41,382 nt of DNA, taken from assembly GCA_934098745.1 (NCBI GenBank), contig CAKOPG010000014.1, positions 1-41,382 of the forward strand, given 5' to 3'. Under the pieces are notes generated by a model. That model saw nothing but the letters and a program-made list of their open reading frames with translations. It was not told where the DNA came from and ran no database searches. This stretch comes from an uncultured Bacilli bacterium (GTDB lineage Bacteria > Bacillota_I > Bacilli_A > RF39 > UBA660). Shown piece by piece: positions 1 to 10,320 of the stretch. Position 1 is the first letter of the stretch, and each line of letters begins with the position of its first letter. The translations under genes and the position numbers were made by a program.

Positions 1-26
1 CTTATATAAATTATTATAGCAATTTA

Positions 27-62
27 AAAAGTAGATCACATTCTATTTTTGTGTCTACTTTT
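27..62. terminator. Rho-independent terminator-like hairpin
   Basis: A perfect 9-bp inverted repeat (AAAAGTAGA at 27-35, TCTACTTTT at 54-62) is extended inside by CAC/GTG past one bulged T. T-rich sequence follows on the plus side and the arm itself ends in T4 on the minus side, so it could work in either direction. It lies just beyond the stop of the minus-strand gene ending at 114 and probably ends that transcript. Confidence 0.55.
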
Positions 63-113
63 ATTTTATCAGTTCACAATTAAAATTAATTGTCTTCTTT
101 TTAATATATTTAA

Positions 114-1322
114 TTATTTAAGTTGAAAATATTTAAAAGCTTCATATCCTAAAAATACACAACTTGCTAAGAAAACAGTAATAGCTATAACTATAAAAAA
201 CTTATTATTAGCAAAACCAGATCGTGCAGTATTATCTTGAGGAGTTACTGATTCCTGTGGTTGTACATTCATATCAACTACTGGAGAAACACTACTATCA
301 ACTCCAAATTCTCTAATAGGTTCTACGCTTGGAACTGGAATAGATTTATCACTACTAACTTCCCCTAAAGCTTCATTCAAATTTGATTCCTTTGAAGCAT
401 CAAATACCAAACTTGGTTCTGGACTTGGAGTTATAAAAGGACTTGAACTTGCTACCTGAGGTTCTTCAGGTGTCGGAATTAATATTGGTTCACTTACCAC
501 ACTAGTTAGTTTTTCAGCTGAAGCTGATGCAAGTGGTGTAGGTATCACTGGTTCAACCGGAGCCGGTTTAATTGGTTCCACTGGTACTTCTGGTTGAAAA
601 GCTGGGACCTCAAAAGGAATATTGCTTACAGCTGGCTCTGGCGTTGGATTAAATGCACTATCATCCAAATTAATTTGAGTAGGCATTGGTGATGAAACTG
701 AAACAGTTTCTTCCTTCTTTTCTTCAATAGGCATAACTTTAGGTTCTGGCGAGCTATTAATTAATTCTTCAGGAATATTTAAAACAGGAACCTCTGGAAT
801 TATTGGCGGTATATCCACTACTTGAGGAGAAACTGTAGGTTCTTCAAAAATAGGCATAGAAACCCCTAAATCATTAGTAATTTCCTCTTTTTTTTCTTTA
901 ATTACATAATAATCTCCTGCAACTTTTGTAACGGCCTTTTTAACCGTAGTAATATATGTTTTTTGAACATTAATATTTTGTTCCTTATTAATTATTATAG
1001 AAGATAAATTTACAACTTCTCCATTACTTAAAGTAACCGTATTACCATCTAAAATATTATTACTACTATCAACAGCATGTTTTATTAATTCCTTAACTAT
1101 TTCAGATAGTCTCTCTTTCTCCATAGTATCTTCAATATTAACTAAATTTGAAGTATTATCAAGATTTTTTAATACCTTAGAAACAAAAATATTATCATTT
1201 TCCTCATCACGTTCAATCCAATAAATAGCATAATCACTACCTTTTATATCAATAGCACAAATAATATTACCAGTTCTATCAATACCATGTTCATCTACAA
1301 TTTTGATACTTTTACTTTCCAT
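114..1322 (-). CDS. Unknown proline-rich, tail-anchored membrane protein
   Basis: I do not recognise this 402-residue protein. Residues 1-80 are mixed polar sequence with a possible small beta domain (GNIICAIDIKGSDYAIYWIE), loosely like DUF1292/YrzB proteins, though I would not assign that without a profile search. Residues about 155-370 are low complexity, rich in Pro, Glu, Ser and Val with repeated PEP, EPV and PTP motifs, and look like an extended linker. One hydrophobic helix at about 375-396 (FFIVIAITVFLASCVFLGYE) ends six residues before the C-terminus. With no N-terminal signal peptide, this implies a tail anchor with the long domain in the cytoplasm. The ATG is preceded by AGGAGG at good spacing and by its own promoter. 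It follows another unknown gene but is transcribed separately. Confidence 0.75.
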   Translation of the reverse strand: MESKSIKIVDEHGIDRTGNIICAIDIKGSDYAIYWIERDEENDNIFVSKVLKNLDNTSNLVNIEDTMEKERLSEIVKELIKHAVDSSNNILDGNTVTLSNGEVVNLSSIIINKEQNINVQKTYITTVKKAVTKVAGDYYVIKEKKEEITNDLGVSMPIFEEPTVSPQVVDIPPIIPEVPVLNIPEELINSSPEPKVMPIEEKKEETVSVSSPMPTQINLDDSAFNPTPEPAVSNIPFEVPAFQPEVPVEPIKPAPVEPVIPTPLASASAEKLTSVVSEPILIPTPEEPQVASSSPFITPSPEPSLVFDASKESNLNEALGEVSSDKSIPVPSVEPIREFGVDSSVSPVVDMNVQPQESVTPQDNTARSGFANNKFFIVIAITVFLASCVFLGYEAFKYFQLK

Positions 1323-1375
1323 ATTAGCCTCCTACAGAGCAAATAATTACCATCTACTCTCCTACTATTAAAACA

Positions 1376-1404
1376 AGTATAACATATATTTAATATATAT
1401 TCAA
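1376..1404 (-). promoter_or_regulatory. Sigma-A promoter for the gene at 114-1322
   Basis: On the minus strand TTGAAT (1399-1404) and TATACT (1376-1381) are separated by exactly 17 bp. This gives a 5' leader of about 45 nt with an AGGAGG ribosome site. Confidence 0.6.
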
Positions 1405-1426
1405 GATTTTTTATTTAATAATATAG

Positions 1427-1456
1427 AAAAAAAGGAATAATTCTAAAAATTTTTCC
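1427..1456 (-). terminator. Probable terminator of the coiled-coil protein gene
   Basis: An AT-rich imperfect hairpin (GGAA...TTCC arms, 1434-1456) is followed on the minus strand by seven T residues (1427-1433). It lies 10 bp past the stop codon of the gene at 1466-2920. The stem is weak. Confidence 0.4.
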
Positions 1457-1465
1457 CCATATATA

Positions 1466-2920
1466 TTAACTTGCTTTACTATTTAATTCCTTAACTTTAA
1501 TTAACTTTTTAGCATTTATTTGTTCTTTTTCATACATTCTCTTTTTCATAATTTCAATTTTTATTTTATTTCCAAGAATTTTATTTTCCATATCATTAAT
1601 TTTTCTTATTACTTCTTCATATTCTGAAAAATCTCCTTGATATTTTTTAAATTGTTCATTGTATTTAATTTTAAGTTTAACAAGGTCATCTAAAGTCATA
1701 TCAACCAAATTTGAAGTACTCTCAATATTGGCAATAGCCATCTTTATCTCTGAAGAATAATCAATAGCATCGTATATCATTCTTCTATTCTCAACATATC
1801 CCATATTCTTGTATAAATTACTAACAACATTTCTTGTTAAAACAGTTTCCGTAGCTATTGAAGGTACTACACCTTTAAGAGGATTAAGCATAAGAAGACC
1901 AACATATTTAAAAGAATTTAACAAAAATTTATTAAAGCCTCTAAGTCTATAACTAACATCCTCATAACTACTAATGTCAGCTACTTTTTTATTTAACTCA
2001 TCTAAATACTTAACTTGTTGTTCTACAAAATAATTATATGATTCATTAACCCTAGATATATTATATACATCCTTTTTTAGTTTTTCAAAATCGATATCTC
2101 TTTTTTCTAATTCTAAAACCTGTAAATTTTTATATTCTTCAAATTTAACTGTATCATCTTTTAATTGATCTATTCTTAAATATAAATATTTATATACATC
2201 TAATAATTTATAATCTTCTACCAAAGCCTTTACTTCATTTTGAGAAAATTGTTCTTTTAAAGTAATAATATCATCTACAAGTTGTAAATCATCTGTTTCT
2301 AACATATACTCAAAATCAAAGTTATCTTTTAGAAAATCATATTTTTTCTTCAGTTTGTCAATTTTACACAATATTTTTTTTATCTCATCAACATTTCTTA
2401 AACATTGATTTAGTACTTTATCATCACCATTTACTTGACTAAGAACATATAAATCACTTTGTAAAATCTCATATTCATTAACCATCGTGATTAAATTTTT
2501 TTTAATTAAATTAATAATTCTCTTTTCTAATTCTTTAGGATCTTTAACATTACTGCTATTTTTTTCAAATTTTGTCTCTTTATTCTTATTTTTTTCTTTA
2601 TTATCAGAATTATTATAAAAAGCAATTTGTTTCTTTTTTATTTGAGAAACATCAATACTGTTAATATCATTAATCTTATTTTTAACTAAACTTTTATCTT
2701 TTTTGTTTCCTGAAATATTTACATCATCATATACCTTATCATTAATACTATCATGCGTATTATCATAAACCATTAATGGTATAGCAGCTATAACTTTTAA
2801 AAAATTACTATAAGTATGATTATCTATCTCACTTGAAGTTGTTTTTTTTTGCTTAGATTTATCAAATCTAATTTTTTTCATTCGTTCACTAAACTTTCCC
2901 AAATTACCATTCCATGCCAT
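1466..2920 (-). CDS. Unknown coiled-coil protein
   Basis: A 484-residue protein of no family I recognise. Residues 1-30 are strongly basic. A short hydrophobic patch (FLKVIAAIPLMVY, about 40-52) is followed by a Lys/Asn-rich disordered stretch (70-125). From about 127 to 330 and again from 390 to 480 the sequence is heptad-like and charged, typical of long coiled coils. Between them, residues 332-365 (NSFKYVGLLMLNPLKG and onward) form a moderately hydrophobic region that could touch a membrane. No catalytic motif is visible. It has its own promoter overlapping the rpoC terminator, and an AAGGTGA ribosome site before the ATG. A structural or scaffold role would be a guess. Confidence 0.75.
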   Translation of the reverse strand: MAWNGNLGKFSERMKKIRFDKSKQKKTTSSEIDNHTYSNFLKVIAAIPLMVYDNTHDSINDKVYDDVNISGNKKDKSLVKNKINDINSIDVSQIKKKQIAFYNNSDNKEKNKNKETKFEKNSSNVKDPKELEKRIINLIKKNLITMVNEYEILQSDLYVLSQVNGDDKVLNQCLRNVDEIKKILCKIDKLKKKYDFLKDNFDFEYMLETDDLQLVDDIITLKEQFSQNEVKALVEDYKLLDVYKYLYLRIDQLKDDTVKFEEYKNLQVLELEKRDIDFEKLKKDVYNISRVNESYNYFVEQQVKYLDELNKKVADISSYEDVSYRLRGFNKFLLNSFKYVGLLMLNPLKGVVPSIATETVLTRNVVSNLYKNMGYVENRRMIYDAIDYSSEIKMAIANIESTSNLVDMTLDDLVKLKIKYNEQFKKYQGDFSEYEEVIRKINDMENKILGNKIKIEIMKKRMYEKEQINAKKLIKVKELNSKAS

Positions 2921-2943
2921 AAAATCACCTTCAATTAATATGT

Positions 2944-2971
2944 ATTATAACATATTTAAAAATAAAAGCAA
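2944..2971 (-). promoter_or_regulatory. Promoter for the coiled-coil protein gene
   Basis: TATAAT at 2944-2949 with TTGCTT at 2966-2971, spacer 16 bp, reading leftwards. The -35 element falls in the arm of the rpoC terminator, so terminator and next promoter are interlocked. Confidence 0.55.
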
Positions 2972-2992
2972 CTATACAGTTTGTATAGTCGC
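2960..2992 (-). terminator. Terminator of rpoBC
   Basis: A 10-bp stem (2968-2977 with 2983-2992, including G-U pairs on the minus strand) has a 5-nt loop and is followed by TTTTATTTTT. It begins 8 nt after the rpoC stop. Confidence 0.85.
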
Positions 2993-2999
2993 TTTACTT

Positions 3000-5900
3000 T
3001 TAATCTAAGAATTTTTCTTCTAATACTTCAGATGGTTCATCATCAAAGAACTCTTTTTCTAATGAATAACCAATATCCATATATTCTTTAGCTCCAGTAC
3101 CTGCTGGAATAAGTTTACCAATAATAACATTTTCTTTAAGACCATGTAAATTATCTACTTTTCCTTTTACAGCAGCTTCCGTAAGAATACGTGTAGTTTC
3201 TTGGAATGAAGCAGAAGCTAAGAATGAATCTGTTTGTAATGATGACTTAGTAATACCAAGCAATATTGGTTGTCCAATAGCCGGTTTTTTACCTTGTAAA
3301 ATTATATCTCTATTACCTTCTGTAAATTTATTAATAGACACAACTGTACTTGGCAAGAAATTAGTATCACCTGAATCCATAATTCTAATTTGTGATATCA
3401 TTCTCTTAGCAATAAGTTCTACGTGTTTATCATTAATATCAACACCTTGAGAACGATATACTTTTTGTACTTCTTTAAGAATATATTGTTGAACCGTATT
3501 AGGGTCCGTTACCATTAATAATTCTTTAGGACTTATATTACCTTCAGTAAGTCTATCTCCTGCAGATACCTTATCACCTTTTTCAACTCTTAATTTAGCA
3601 CCATAAGCAGTTAAATGTTCTCTAACTTCATTAGCGTTTTTAATAAATATCTTTGTTCTTCCTTTTTGATCTTCAATCTTAGAAATTGTACCATCAATTT
3701 CGGCAATAGTAGCTTTACCTTTAGGAATTCTTGCTTCGAATAATTCTTCAACACGAGGAAGACCCTGTGTAATATCATCTCCACCGGCAACACCACCAGT
3801 ATGGAATGTTCTCATGGTTAACTGTGTACCTGGTTCACCAATAGATTGAGCTCCCATTGTACCTACAGCTTCTCCTATTTCTACAATATTACCCGTAGCT
3901 AAATTACGGCCATAACACTTACAACATACACCATGATCTGTTCTACATGTAAGTACTGTTCTAATTTCTACCTCGGTAATACCAGCATTAATTATCTTAT
4001 CAGCTATATTCTCAGTAATTAATTCATTTTTGTCTACAATTACTTCTTTAGTATTTGGATCAATTACTTTAGTATTTGTAAATCTACCAAGTATTCTATC
4101 ATATAATGGTTCAATAATACCATCTTTATCATCTCTAAAAGCCGATACTTTTACCCCTTGTGTAGTTCCACAATCATCTTCTCTAACAATTAAATCCTGA
4201 GCAACATCAACAAGTCTTCTTGTCATATAACCAGAATCTGCTGTCTTTAAAGCGGTATCAGCACTACCTTTTCTAGCACCGTGTGTAGATAAGAAGAATT
4301 CAGATACTGAAAGACCATCTCTAAATGAAGATTTAATTGGAATTTCTACTGGTTCACCATTAGGTTTAGCCATTGTACCACGCATACCAGCTAACTGTAC
4401 GAAGTTTGAAATAGATCCACGAGCCTTAGAATTCATCATTATAAATATTGGGTTGTCTTCATATTCTTCACTCTTTGCATAAGCTTCAAGTTCTTTTTCA
4501 ATATCCTTTTTAGCTTTATCCCAAATACCAATAACCAAATCAAATCTTTCTTTATCAGTAATTAAACCTCTTTGATATTGTTTAGTTACTTTCTTAACTT
4601 CAGCCTCAGATTCAGCAATTATTTTTTCCTTTTGTTTACTAGTAACAACATCTGAAGCTGCAATAGTAATACCAGAATATGTAGAATACTTAAATCCTTG
4701 ATCTTTAAGTTTATCTAGCATTATTGAAGTCTCAGTAGTCTTATACTTCTTAAACATTTGCGCAATTATTTTTTCTAAAGTACCTTTCTTAAAAGCATCA
4801 GCCTTAGGTATTTCTTTAATCTTCTCAGGAATATTTTCTCCTGGAGCTATAAAGTACTTATTTGGTGTATATTTCTCAATATTCTCATCTGTAGGTTCAT
4901 TTACATAAGGGAATGAATCTGGTAATATTTCATTAAATATTAACTTACCTACTGTAGTTACTAAATATTGATCTTTATGTGAATCTAAGAATACTTTGTG
5001 TTTGAATGAATTTACAGGTACAACTATTCTTGTATGTAAATCAACTTCACGTCTATTATAAGCCATTAATGCTTCATTAGAATTCTTAAATACTCTACCC
5101 TCACCCTCTTTACCAGGTTTTTCCATCGTAATATAATAATTACCTAAAATCATATCCTGGCTAGGTGTAACAATTGGTTTTCCATCTTTTGGTGATAAAA
5201 TGTTATTAGCACCAAGCATAAGTATTCTAGCTTCGGCTTTAGCCTCTTCACTAAGTGGTACGTGAACAGCCATCTGGTCTCCATCAAAGTCAGCATTAAA
5301 TGCTGTTGTAACTAATGGATGAAGTCTAATAGCTTTACCAGACACTAACTTAGGTTCGAATGCTTGAATACCAAGTCTATGTAAAGTAGGTGCACGGTTT
5401 AACATAACCGGATGTTCTTTAATAACCTCTTCAACAACATCCCATACTTTTGGATCTCTTGTATCAATCATTTTCTTAGCAGATTTAATATTATTAGCAA
5501 TTTCCTTAGTAACTAAACCATTAATAACATGTGGTTTAAATAATTCAAGTGCCATCTCCTTAGGAATACCGCATTGATACATTTTAAGATCTGGTCCAAC
5601 TACAATAACAGAACGTCCAGAATAATCAACACGTTTACCTAATAAGTTTTGACGGAATCTACCTTGTTTACCTTTTAACATACTAGATAATGATTTTAAT
5701 GCTCTATTACCAGCACCAGTTACACTTCTACCTCTACGACCATTATCAAATAATGAATCAACGGCCTCTTGAAGCATTCTCTTTTCATTTTGAATAATAA
5801 TAGATGGGGCATTCAATTCAACTAATTTCTTTAAACGATTATTTCTATTAATTACTCTTCTATACAAATCATTCAAATCAGATGTTGCAAATCTACCACC

Positions 5901-6635
5901 ATCAAGTTGAATCATAGGTCTTAATTCCGGTGGAATTACTGGTAATGCCTCTAGTATCATCCATTCAGGTTTATTACCAGATTTAGCAAATGAATCTAGT
6001 ACATCTAATCTCTTTACTAATCTAAGTTTCTTTTGACCAGTAGCTCCTTCAAGCTCTTTTTGTAAATTTTCTAGTTCTTTATTTACATCTAATTCACTAA
6101 GTAATTCCTTAATTGCTTCAGCACCCATACCTACTCTAAATGTATTTCCATATTTTTCGTAGTATGCTCTATATTCTTTATCAGATAGTGTTTGTTTCTT
6201 AATTAAAGTAGTAGCTCCCGGGTCAAGAACAACATAAGAAACAAAATAAATAACTTCTTCCAAGTCTCTTGGAGACATATCTAGACATAATCCAATATAA
6301 GAAGGAATACCTTTAACAAACCAAATGTGACTTACAGGAGTTGCAAGTTCAATATGTCCCATTCTCTCACGACGAACTTTTGACTTAGTTACTTCAACTC
6401 CACATCTATCACAAATAATATTTTTGTATCTTAATCTTTTATACTTCCCACAACTACATTCATAATCACGAGTTGGTCCAAAAATCTTTTCACAGAACAA
6501 ACCATCTCTTTCTGGTTTTAATGTTCTATAATTAATAGTTTCTGGTTTTAATACTTCACCATAACTCCATGTTCTAATATCATCAGGTGACGCAATTCCA
6601 ATTTTTAAAGCCTTAAACTTATTTGCTTCTAACAT
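3000..6635 (-). CDS. rpoC: RNA polymerase subunit beta'
   Basis: The 1211-residue largest catalytic subunit of RNA polymerase. The N-terminal zinc cysteines are C60, C62, C75 and C78. The Mg2+-binding catalytic loop NADFDGDQ is at 447-454. The bridge-helix/trigger-loop region with GTQLTMRTFHTGG and a second zinc cluster (CRTDHGVCCKC) are in the C-terminal third. Length matches the Firmicute form without large insertions. It overlaps the rpoB stop by one base (TAATG). Its Shine-Dalgarno, GGAGGTGAT, is formed by the Gly-Gly-Asp codons at the end of rpoB, so translation is very likely coupled. Confidence 0.98.
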   Translation of the reverse strand: MLEANKFKALKIGIASPDDIRTWSYGEVLKPETINYRTLKPERDGLFCEKIFGPTRDYECSCGKYKRLRYKNIICDRCGVEVTKSKVRRERMGHIELATPVSHIWFVKGIPSYIGLCLDMSPRDLEEVIYFVSYVVLDPGATTLIKKQTLSDKEYRAYYEKYGNTFRVGMGAEAIKELLSELDVNKELENLQKELEGATGQKKLRLVKRLDVLDSFAKSGNKPEWMILEALPVIPPELRPMIQLDGGRFATSDLNDLYRRVINRNNRLKKLVELNAPSIIIQNEKRMLQEAVDSLFDNGRRGRSVTGAGNRALKSLSSMLKGKQGRFRQNLLGKRVDYSGRSVIVVGPDLKMYQCGIPKEMALELFKPHVINGLVTKEIANNIKSAKKMIDTRDPKVWDVVEEVIKEHPVMLNRAPTLHRLGIQAFEPKLVSGKAIRLHPLVTTAFNADFDGDQMAVHVPLSEEAKAEARILMLGANNILSPKDGKPIVTPSQDMILGNYYITMEKPGKEGEGRVFKNSNEALMAYNRREVDLHTRIVVPVNSFKHKVFLDSHKDQYLVTTVGKLIFNEILPDSFPYVNEPTDENIEKYTPNKYFIAPGENIPEKIKEIPKADAFKKGTLEKIIAQMFKKYKTTETSIMLDKLKDQGFKYSTYSGITIAASDVVTSKQKEKIIAESEAEVKKVTKQYQRGLITDKERFDLVIGIWDKAKKDIEKELEAYAKSEEYEDNPIFIMMNSKARGSISNFVQLAGMRGTMAKPNGEPVEIPIKSSFRDGLSVSEFFLSTHGARKGSADTALKTADSGYMTRRLVDVAQDLIVREDDCGTTQGVKVSAFRDDKDGIIEPLYDRILGRFTNTKVIDPNTKEVIVDKNELITENIADKIINAGITEVEIRTVLTCRTDHGVCCKCYGRNLATGNIVEIGEAVGTMGAQSIGEPGTQLTMRTFHTGGVAGGDDITQGLPRVEELFEARIPKGKATIAEIDGTISKIEDQKGRTKIFIKNANEVREHLTAYGAKLRVEKGDKVSAGDRLTEGNISPKELLMVTDPNTVQQYILKEVQKVYRSQGVDINDKHVELIAKRMISQIRIMDSGDTNFLPSTVVSINKFTEGNRDIILQGKKPAIGQPILLGITKSSLQTDSFLASASFQETTRILTEAAVKGKVDNLHGLKENVIIGKLIPAGTGAKEYMDIGYSLEKEFFDDEPSEVLEEKFLD

Positions 6636-9600
6636 TAGAAATCACCTCCCATATCGTCCATATCATCGAACGTATCTATGCCATCTCCATATTCATCTGG
6701 TAAATCGAGTTCATCATCGTCAAACTCATCCTCTTCTTCATCTGAAAAATCGTCATCCGCTTCATCACCAAACAAATCTGGTTTCTGAATTTCTTCAGAA
6801 ATTGGTGTATCATCTTCATCTTCTTCTTTTTCCAAATCACATATACTTACTACTTCATCATCATTATTAATTACAGAAATATTTAATCCTAAAGCTTGAA
6901 ATTCTTTAATCAATACTCTAAATGATTCTGGAATACTAGGCTCTGGTAATGATTGTCCTTTTACAATAGCTTCATACACTTTTACTCTACCTATAACATC
7001 ATCTGATTTATAAGTTAAGATTTCTTGAAGGACATGTGAAGCACCATAGGCCTCTAATGCCCATACTTCCATTTCACCAAATCTCTGACCACCAAATTGT
7101 GCCTTACCACCAAGTGGCTGTTGAGTAACTAGCGAATAAGGACCTGTAGCTCTTGCATGTAATTTATCATCAACCATGTGATGTAATTTAATCATATACA
7201 TTACACCAACATTAATTCTATTATCAAATGGCTCACCTGTTCTACCATCATATAGCACCGTTTTTCCATCTGGATCCATACCAGCTTCAGCCATCATATT
7301 AGCAATGTCATCTTTCTTTGCACCATCTAATACTGGAGTAGCCATATAAACACCAAGTTTTTTACAAGCCATTCCCATATGAAGCTCTAAAATCTGTCCT
7401 ATGTTCATACGAGAAGGAACACCTTGTGGATTTAACATAATATCAACTGGGGTACCATCTGGTAAATAAGGCATATCTTCTTGTGGTAATATAAGTGAAA
7501 TAACACCTTTATTACCATGTCTTCCAGACATCTTGTCACCAACTTGAATTTTTCTCTTTTGAATAATATATACCCTAATAACTTTACTTACACCACTAGG
7601 CATTTCGTCATTATCAGCCTTCGTATATACCTTAACATCATGAACAATACCGTCTCCACCATGTGGTACAGTAAGTGATGAATTTCTAACTTCTCTCGTT
7701 TTTTCACCAAAAATAGCGTGTAATAATTTTTCTTCACTTGTTAAATCAGCCATTCCTTTAGGTGTTACTTTACCTACAAGAATATCGCCTTCTTTTACTT
7801 CAGTTCCGATTCTTATAATACCATTTTCATCAAGATTCTTTCTTGCCTCTTCACTTACATTAGGAATATCTCTTGTAATTTCTTCAGGTCCTAATTTAGT
7901 ATCACGGCACTGAATTTCATAATCTTCTATATGTAAAGAAGTATATACATCATCTTTAACTAATCTTTCATTCATAATAACAGCATCTTCAAAGTTATAA
8001 CCATTAAATGTCATGAAAGCAACAACTACATTCTTACCAAGAGCAAGTTCACCTTTATTAGTACTAGGACCATCCGCAATAACCTGACCTCTTCTAACCT
8101 TATCTCCGGCTCTAACTATAGGTAATTGATTAGCTGTTTCACCTTGGTTAGAACGTTCAAAAGTAGTTAAATTATAAATATCTTCTCCTTTAGCATTTTG
8201 AACAACAATCTTTTTAGCATCTACATATGTAGCAATACCATCAGCTTTTGCAACGACAACTGCTCCACTATCTCTTGCAGCAACATATTCAACACCCGTT
8301 CCAACATATGGAGCTTCGGTTGTTAAAAGTGGCAATGCCTGACGCTGCATGTTAGCACCCATTAAAGCACGTGTTGCATCATCATGTTCCAAGAATGGTA
8401 TCAAACTTGTCGTAATAGATACTACCTGTTGTGGAGATACATCTATGTAATCTATTTGATCAACTGGAATAATAACATTTTCGCCATTATATCTACCAGC
8501 TACAGTACTATCAGTAATTATATTGTTATCATCAACATTAACTGTTGCTTGTGAAATATAAAAATCTTGTTCCTCCGTAGCAGTTAAATAATCTACTTGA
8601 TCAGTAAGTTTACCATGTTCAACCTTACGATAAGGTGTCATTATAAAACCATATTCATTAATTTTAGCATAACTTGCAAGTGAAGTTATCAAACCAATAT
8701 TTTGTCCTTCAGGAGACTCAATTGGACATATTCTACCATAGTGTGAAGCGTTGACATCACGTACTTCTACACCGGCTCTATCTCTAGATAATCCACCAGG
8801 TCCTAATGCTGATAATCTTCTTTTGTGAGTAAGTTCAGCAATTGGATTAACCTGATCCATAAATTGTGATAATTGGCTACTACCAAAAAATTCTTTAATA
8901 ACCGCAGTTACTGGTCTAATATTAATAAGCGTTTTCGGAGTTACAGTTTCCATATCTTGCGTAGTCATTCTCTCACGAATAACTCTTTCCATTCTACTAA
9001 AACCAATTTTAAATTGATTTTGTAAAAGTTCACCCACTTGTCTAATTCTTCTGTTACCCAAATGATCTATTTCATCATCATGACCAATACCATCCATTAA
9101 ATTCAAATAGTATGAAACAGAAGCATAAAAATCAGATATTGTTAAAGTTTTAACCGTAAGTGTTTGATCATTACCAATAACTTTAACTTTCTTCTTTGGA
9201 TCAATTGGAGAATATACATATAATACTTGTATTAATCCCTTATCATTTAAATCATGGTTAATTTTTGCTTCTTCATAACCATAACCTTCATCTAAATACT
9301 TTTGAAGTTCTAAAACAACCTCTTTTGTAAGTAAAGTACCATCGGCAAATTTAACTTCACCATCAATTACTATATCTTGAGCTAAAACTTTACCTACTAA
9401 TCTATCAACAATATTTAATCTTTGATTAAATTTATATCTACCAACTTTTGCTAAATCATAACGAAAATTATCAAAAAATCTTGTAATCAATTGATTCTTT
9501 GAACTATCCAAAGTAGTTGGTTCACCTGGTCTTAACTTTTCATATATTTCAATTAAAGCCTCATCAGTATTTTTAGTAGAATCTCTTTCAATAGTGTTCT

Positions 9601-10252
9601 TTAAATATTCATTATTATCAAACATATCTAAAATATCTTTATCACTAGAAAGACCAAATGCTCTTAATAATGTTGTAAGTGGAACCTTTCTAGTTCTATC
9701 AATTCTTACATATAAAACATCTTTAGCATCTGTTTCATATTCTAACCAAGTACCTCTAGTAGGTATAACCTTTGAAGCAAATACCGGTTTACCATTTTTA
9801 TCTACTTCTTTTGAAAAATATACACTTGGAGATCTAACTAACTGTGATACTACTACTCTTTCAGCACCATTAATTACGAAAGTACCACTATCTGTCATTA
9901 AAGGCATATCGCCAAGAAAAATCTCTTGTTCTTTTACTTCACCTGTTTCATTATTGAAAAGTCTTGTTTGGACTTTTAATGGAGCAGCATATGTTATTTG
10001 TCTATCTTTACATTCTTTAATTGAATATCTCGGAGTATCAAATACATAATCATTAAACTCTAAAGATAAACTACCTGAAAAGCTTTCTACTGGAGAAAAG
10101 TCTTCAAGCACCTCCTTAACCCCTTCAGTCACGAACCATTGATATGATTCTTTTTGTATTTGCAACAAATTATCAAGTTCTAATGCGTTTTTAATCATAG
10201 AAAAATTTCTTCTTTTTCTATAATCGCCACTTTGCTTTAATTTATAAGCCAT
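6635..10252 (-). CDS. rpoB: RNA polymerase subunit beta
   Basis: The 1205-residue second catalytic subunit of RNA polymerase. The rifampicin pocket is visible (SSQLSQFMDQVNPIAELTHK, then RRLSALGPGGL) and keeps the residues typical of sensitive enzymes; Val stands where E. coli has Asn518. C-terminal motifs such as GDKMSGRHGNKGV are present. The last 60 or so residues form a very acidic tail rich in Asp and Glu that ends DDMGGDF. It is first in the rpoBC operon with its own promoter, after thyA-dfrA rather than directly after rplL. The ATG has a GGGGTG ribosome site. Confidence 0.98.
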   Translation of the reverse strand: MAYKLKQSGDYRKRRNFSMIKNALELDNLLQIQKESYQWFVTEGVKEVLEDFSPVESFSGSLSLEFNDYVFDTPRYSIKECKDRQITYAAPLKVQTRLFNNETGEVKEQEIFLGDMPLMTDSGTFVINGAERVVVSQLVRSPSVYFSKEVDKNGKPVFASKVIPTRGTWLEYETDAKDVLYVRIDRTRKVPLTTLLRAFGLSSDKDILDMFDNNEYLKNTIERDSTKNTDEALIEIYEKLRPGEPTTLDSSKNQLITRFFDNFRYDLAKVGRYKFNQRLNIVDRLVGKVLAQDIVIDGEVKFADGTLLTKEVVLELQKYLDEGYGYEEAKINHDLNDKGLIQVLYVYSPIDPKKKVKVIGNDQTLTVKTLTISDFYASVSYYLNLMDGIGHDDEIDHLGNRRIRQVGELLQNQFKIGFSRMERVIRERMTTQDMETVTPKTLINIRPVTAVIKEFFGSSQLSQFMDQVNPIAELTHKRRLSALGPGGLSRDRAGVEVRDVNASHYGRICPIESPEGQNIGLITSLASYAKINEYGFIMTPYRKVEHGKLTDQVDYLTATEEQDFYISQATVNVDDNNIITDSTVAGRYNGENVIIPVDQIDYIDVSPQQVVSITTSLIPFLEHDDATRALMGANMQRQALPLLTTEAPYVGTGVEYVAARDSGAVVVAKADGIATYVDAKKIVVQNAKGEDIYNLTTFERSNQGETANQLPIVRAGDKVRRGQVIADGPSTNKGELALGKNVVVAFMTFNGYNFEDAVIMNERLVKDDVYTSLHIEDYEIQCRDTKLGPEEITRDIPNVSEEARKNLDENGIIRIGTEVKEGDILVGKVTPKGMADLTSEEKLLHAIFGEKTREVRNSSLTVPHGGDGIVHDVKVYTKADNDEMPSGVSKVIRVYIIQKRKIQVGDKMSGRHGNKGVISLILPQEDMPYLPDGTPVDIMLNPQGVPSRMNIGQILELHMGMACKKLGVYMATPVLDGAKKDDIANMMAEAGMDPDGKTVLYDGRTGEPFDNRINVGVMYMIKLHHMVDDKLHARATGPYSLVTQQPLGGKAQFGGQRFGEMEVWALEAYGASHVLQEILTYKSDDVIGRVKVYEAIVKGQSLPEPSIPESFRVLIKEFQALGLNISVINNDDEVVSICDLEKEEDEDDTPISEEIQKPDLFGDEADDDFSDEEEDEFDDDELDLPDEYGDGIDTFDDMDDMGGDF

Positions 10253-10320
10253 TAACTTTTCACCCCAATACCTAAATTTTTAAAGATTACCACGCCAAAA
10301 AGACGCGTTTCCAATATATA

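Noticed and set aside
9594..10049. Plus-strand open frame of 151 codons opposite rpoB
   Set aside because: It is antisense to the essential, well-conserved rpoB and has no ribosome site or recognisable domain. The same applies to the other antisense frames opposite rplL, dnaX, ftsH and mfd.
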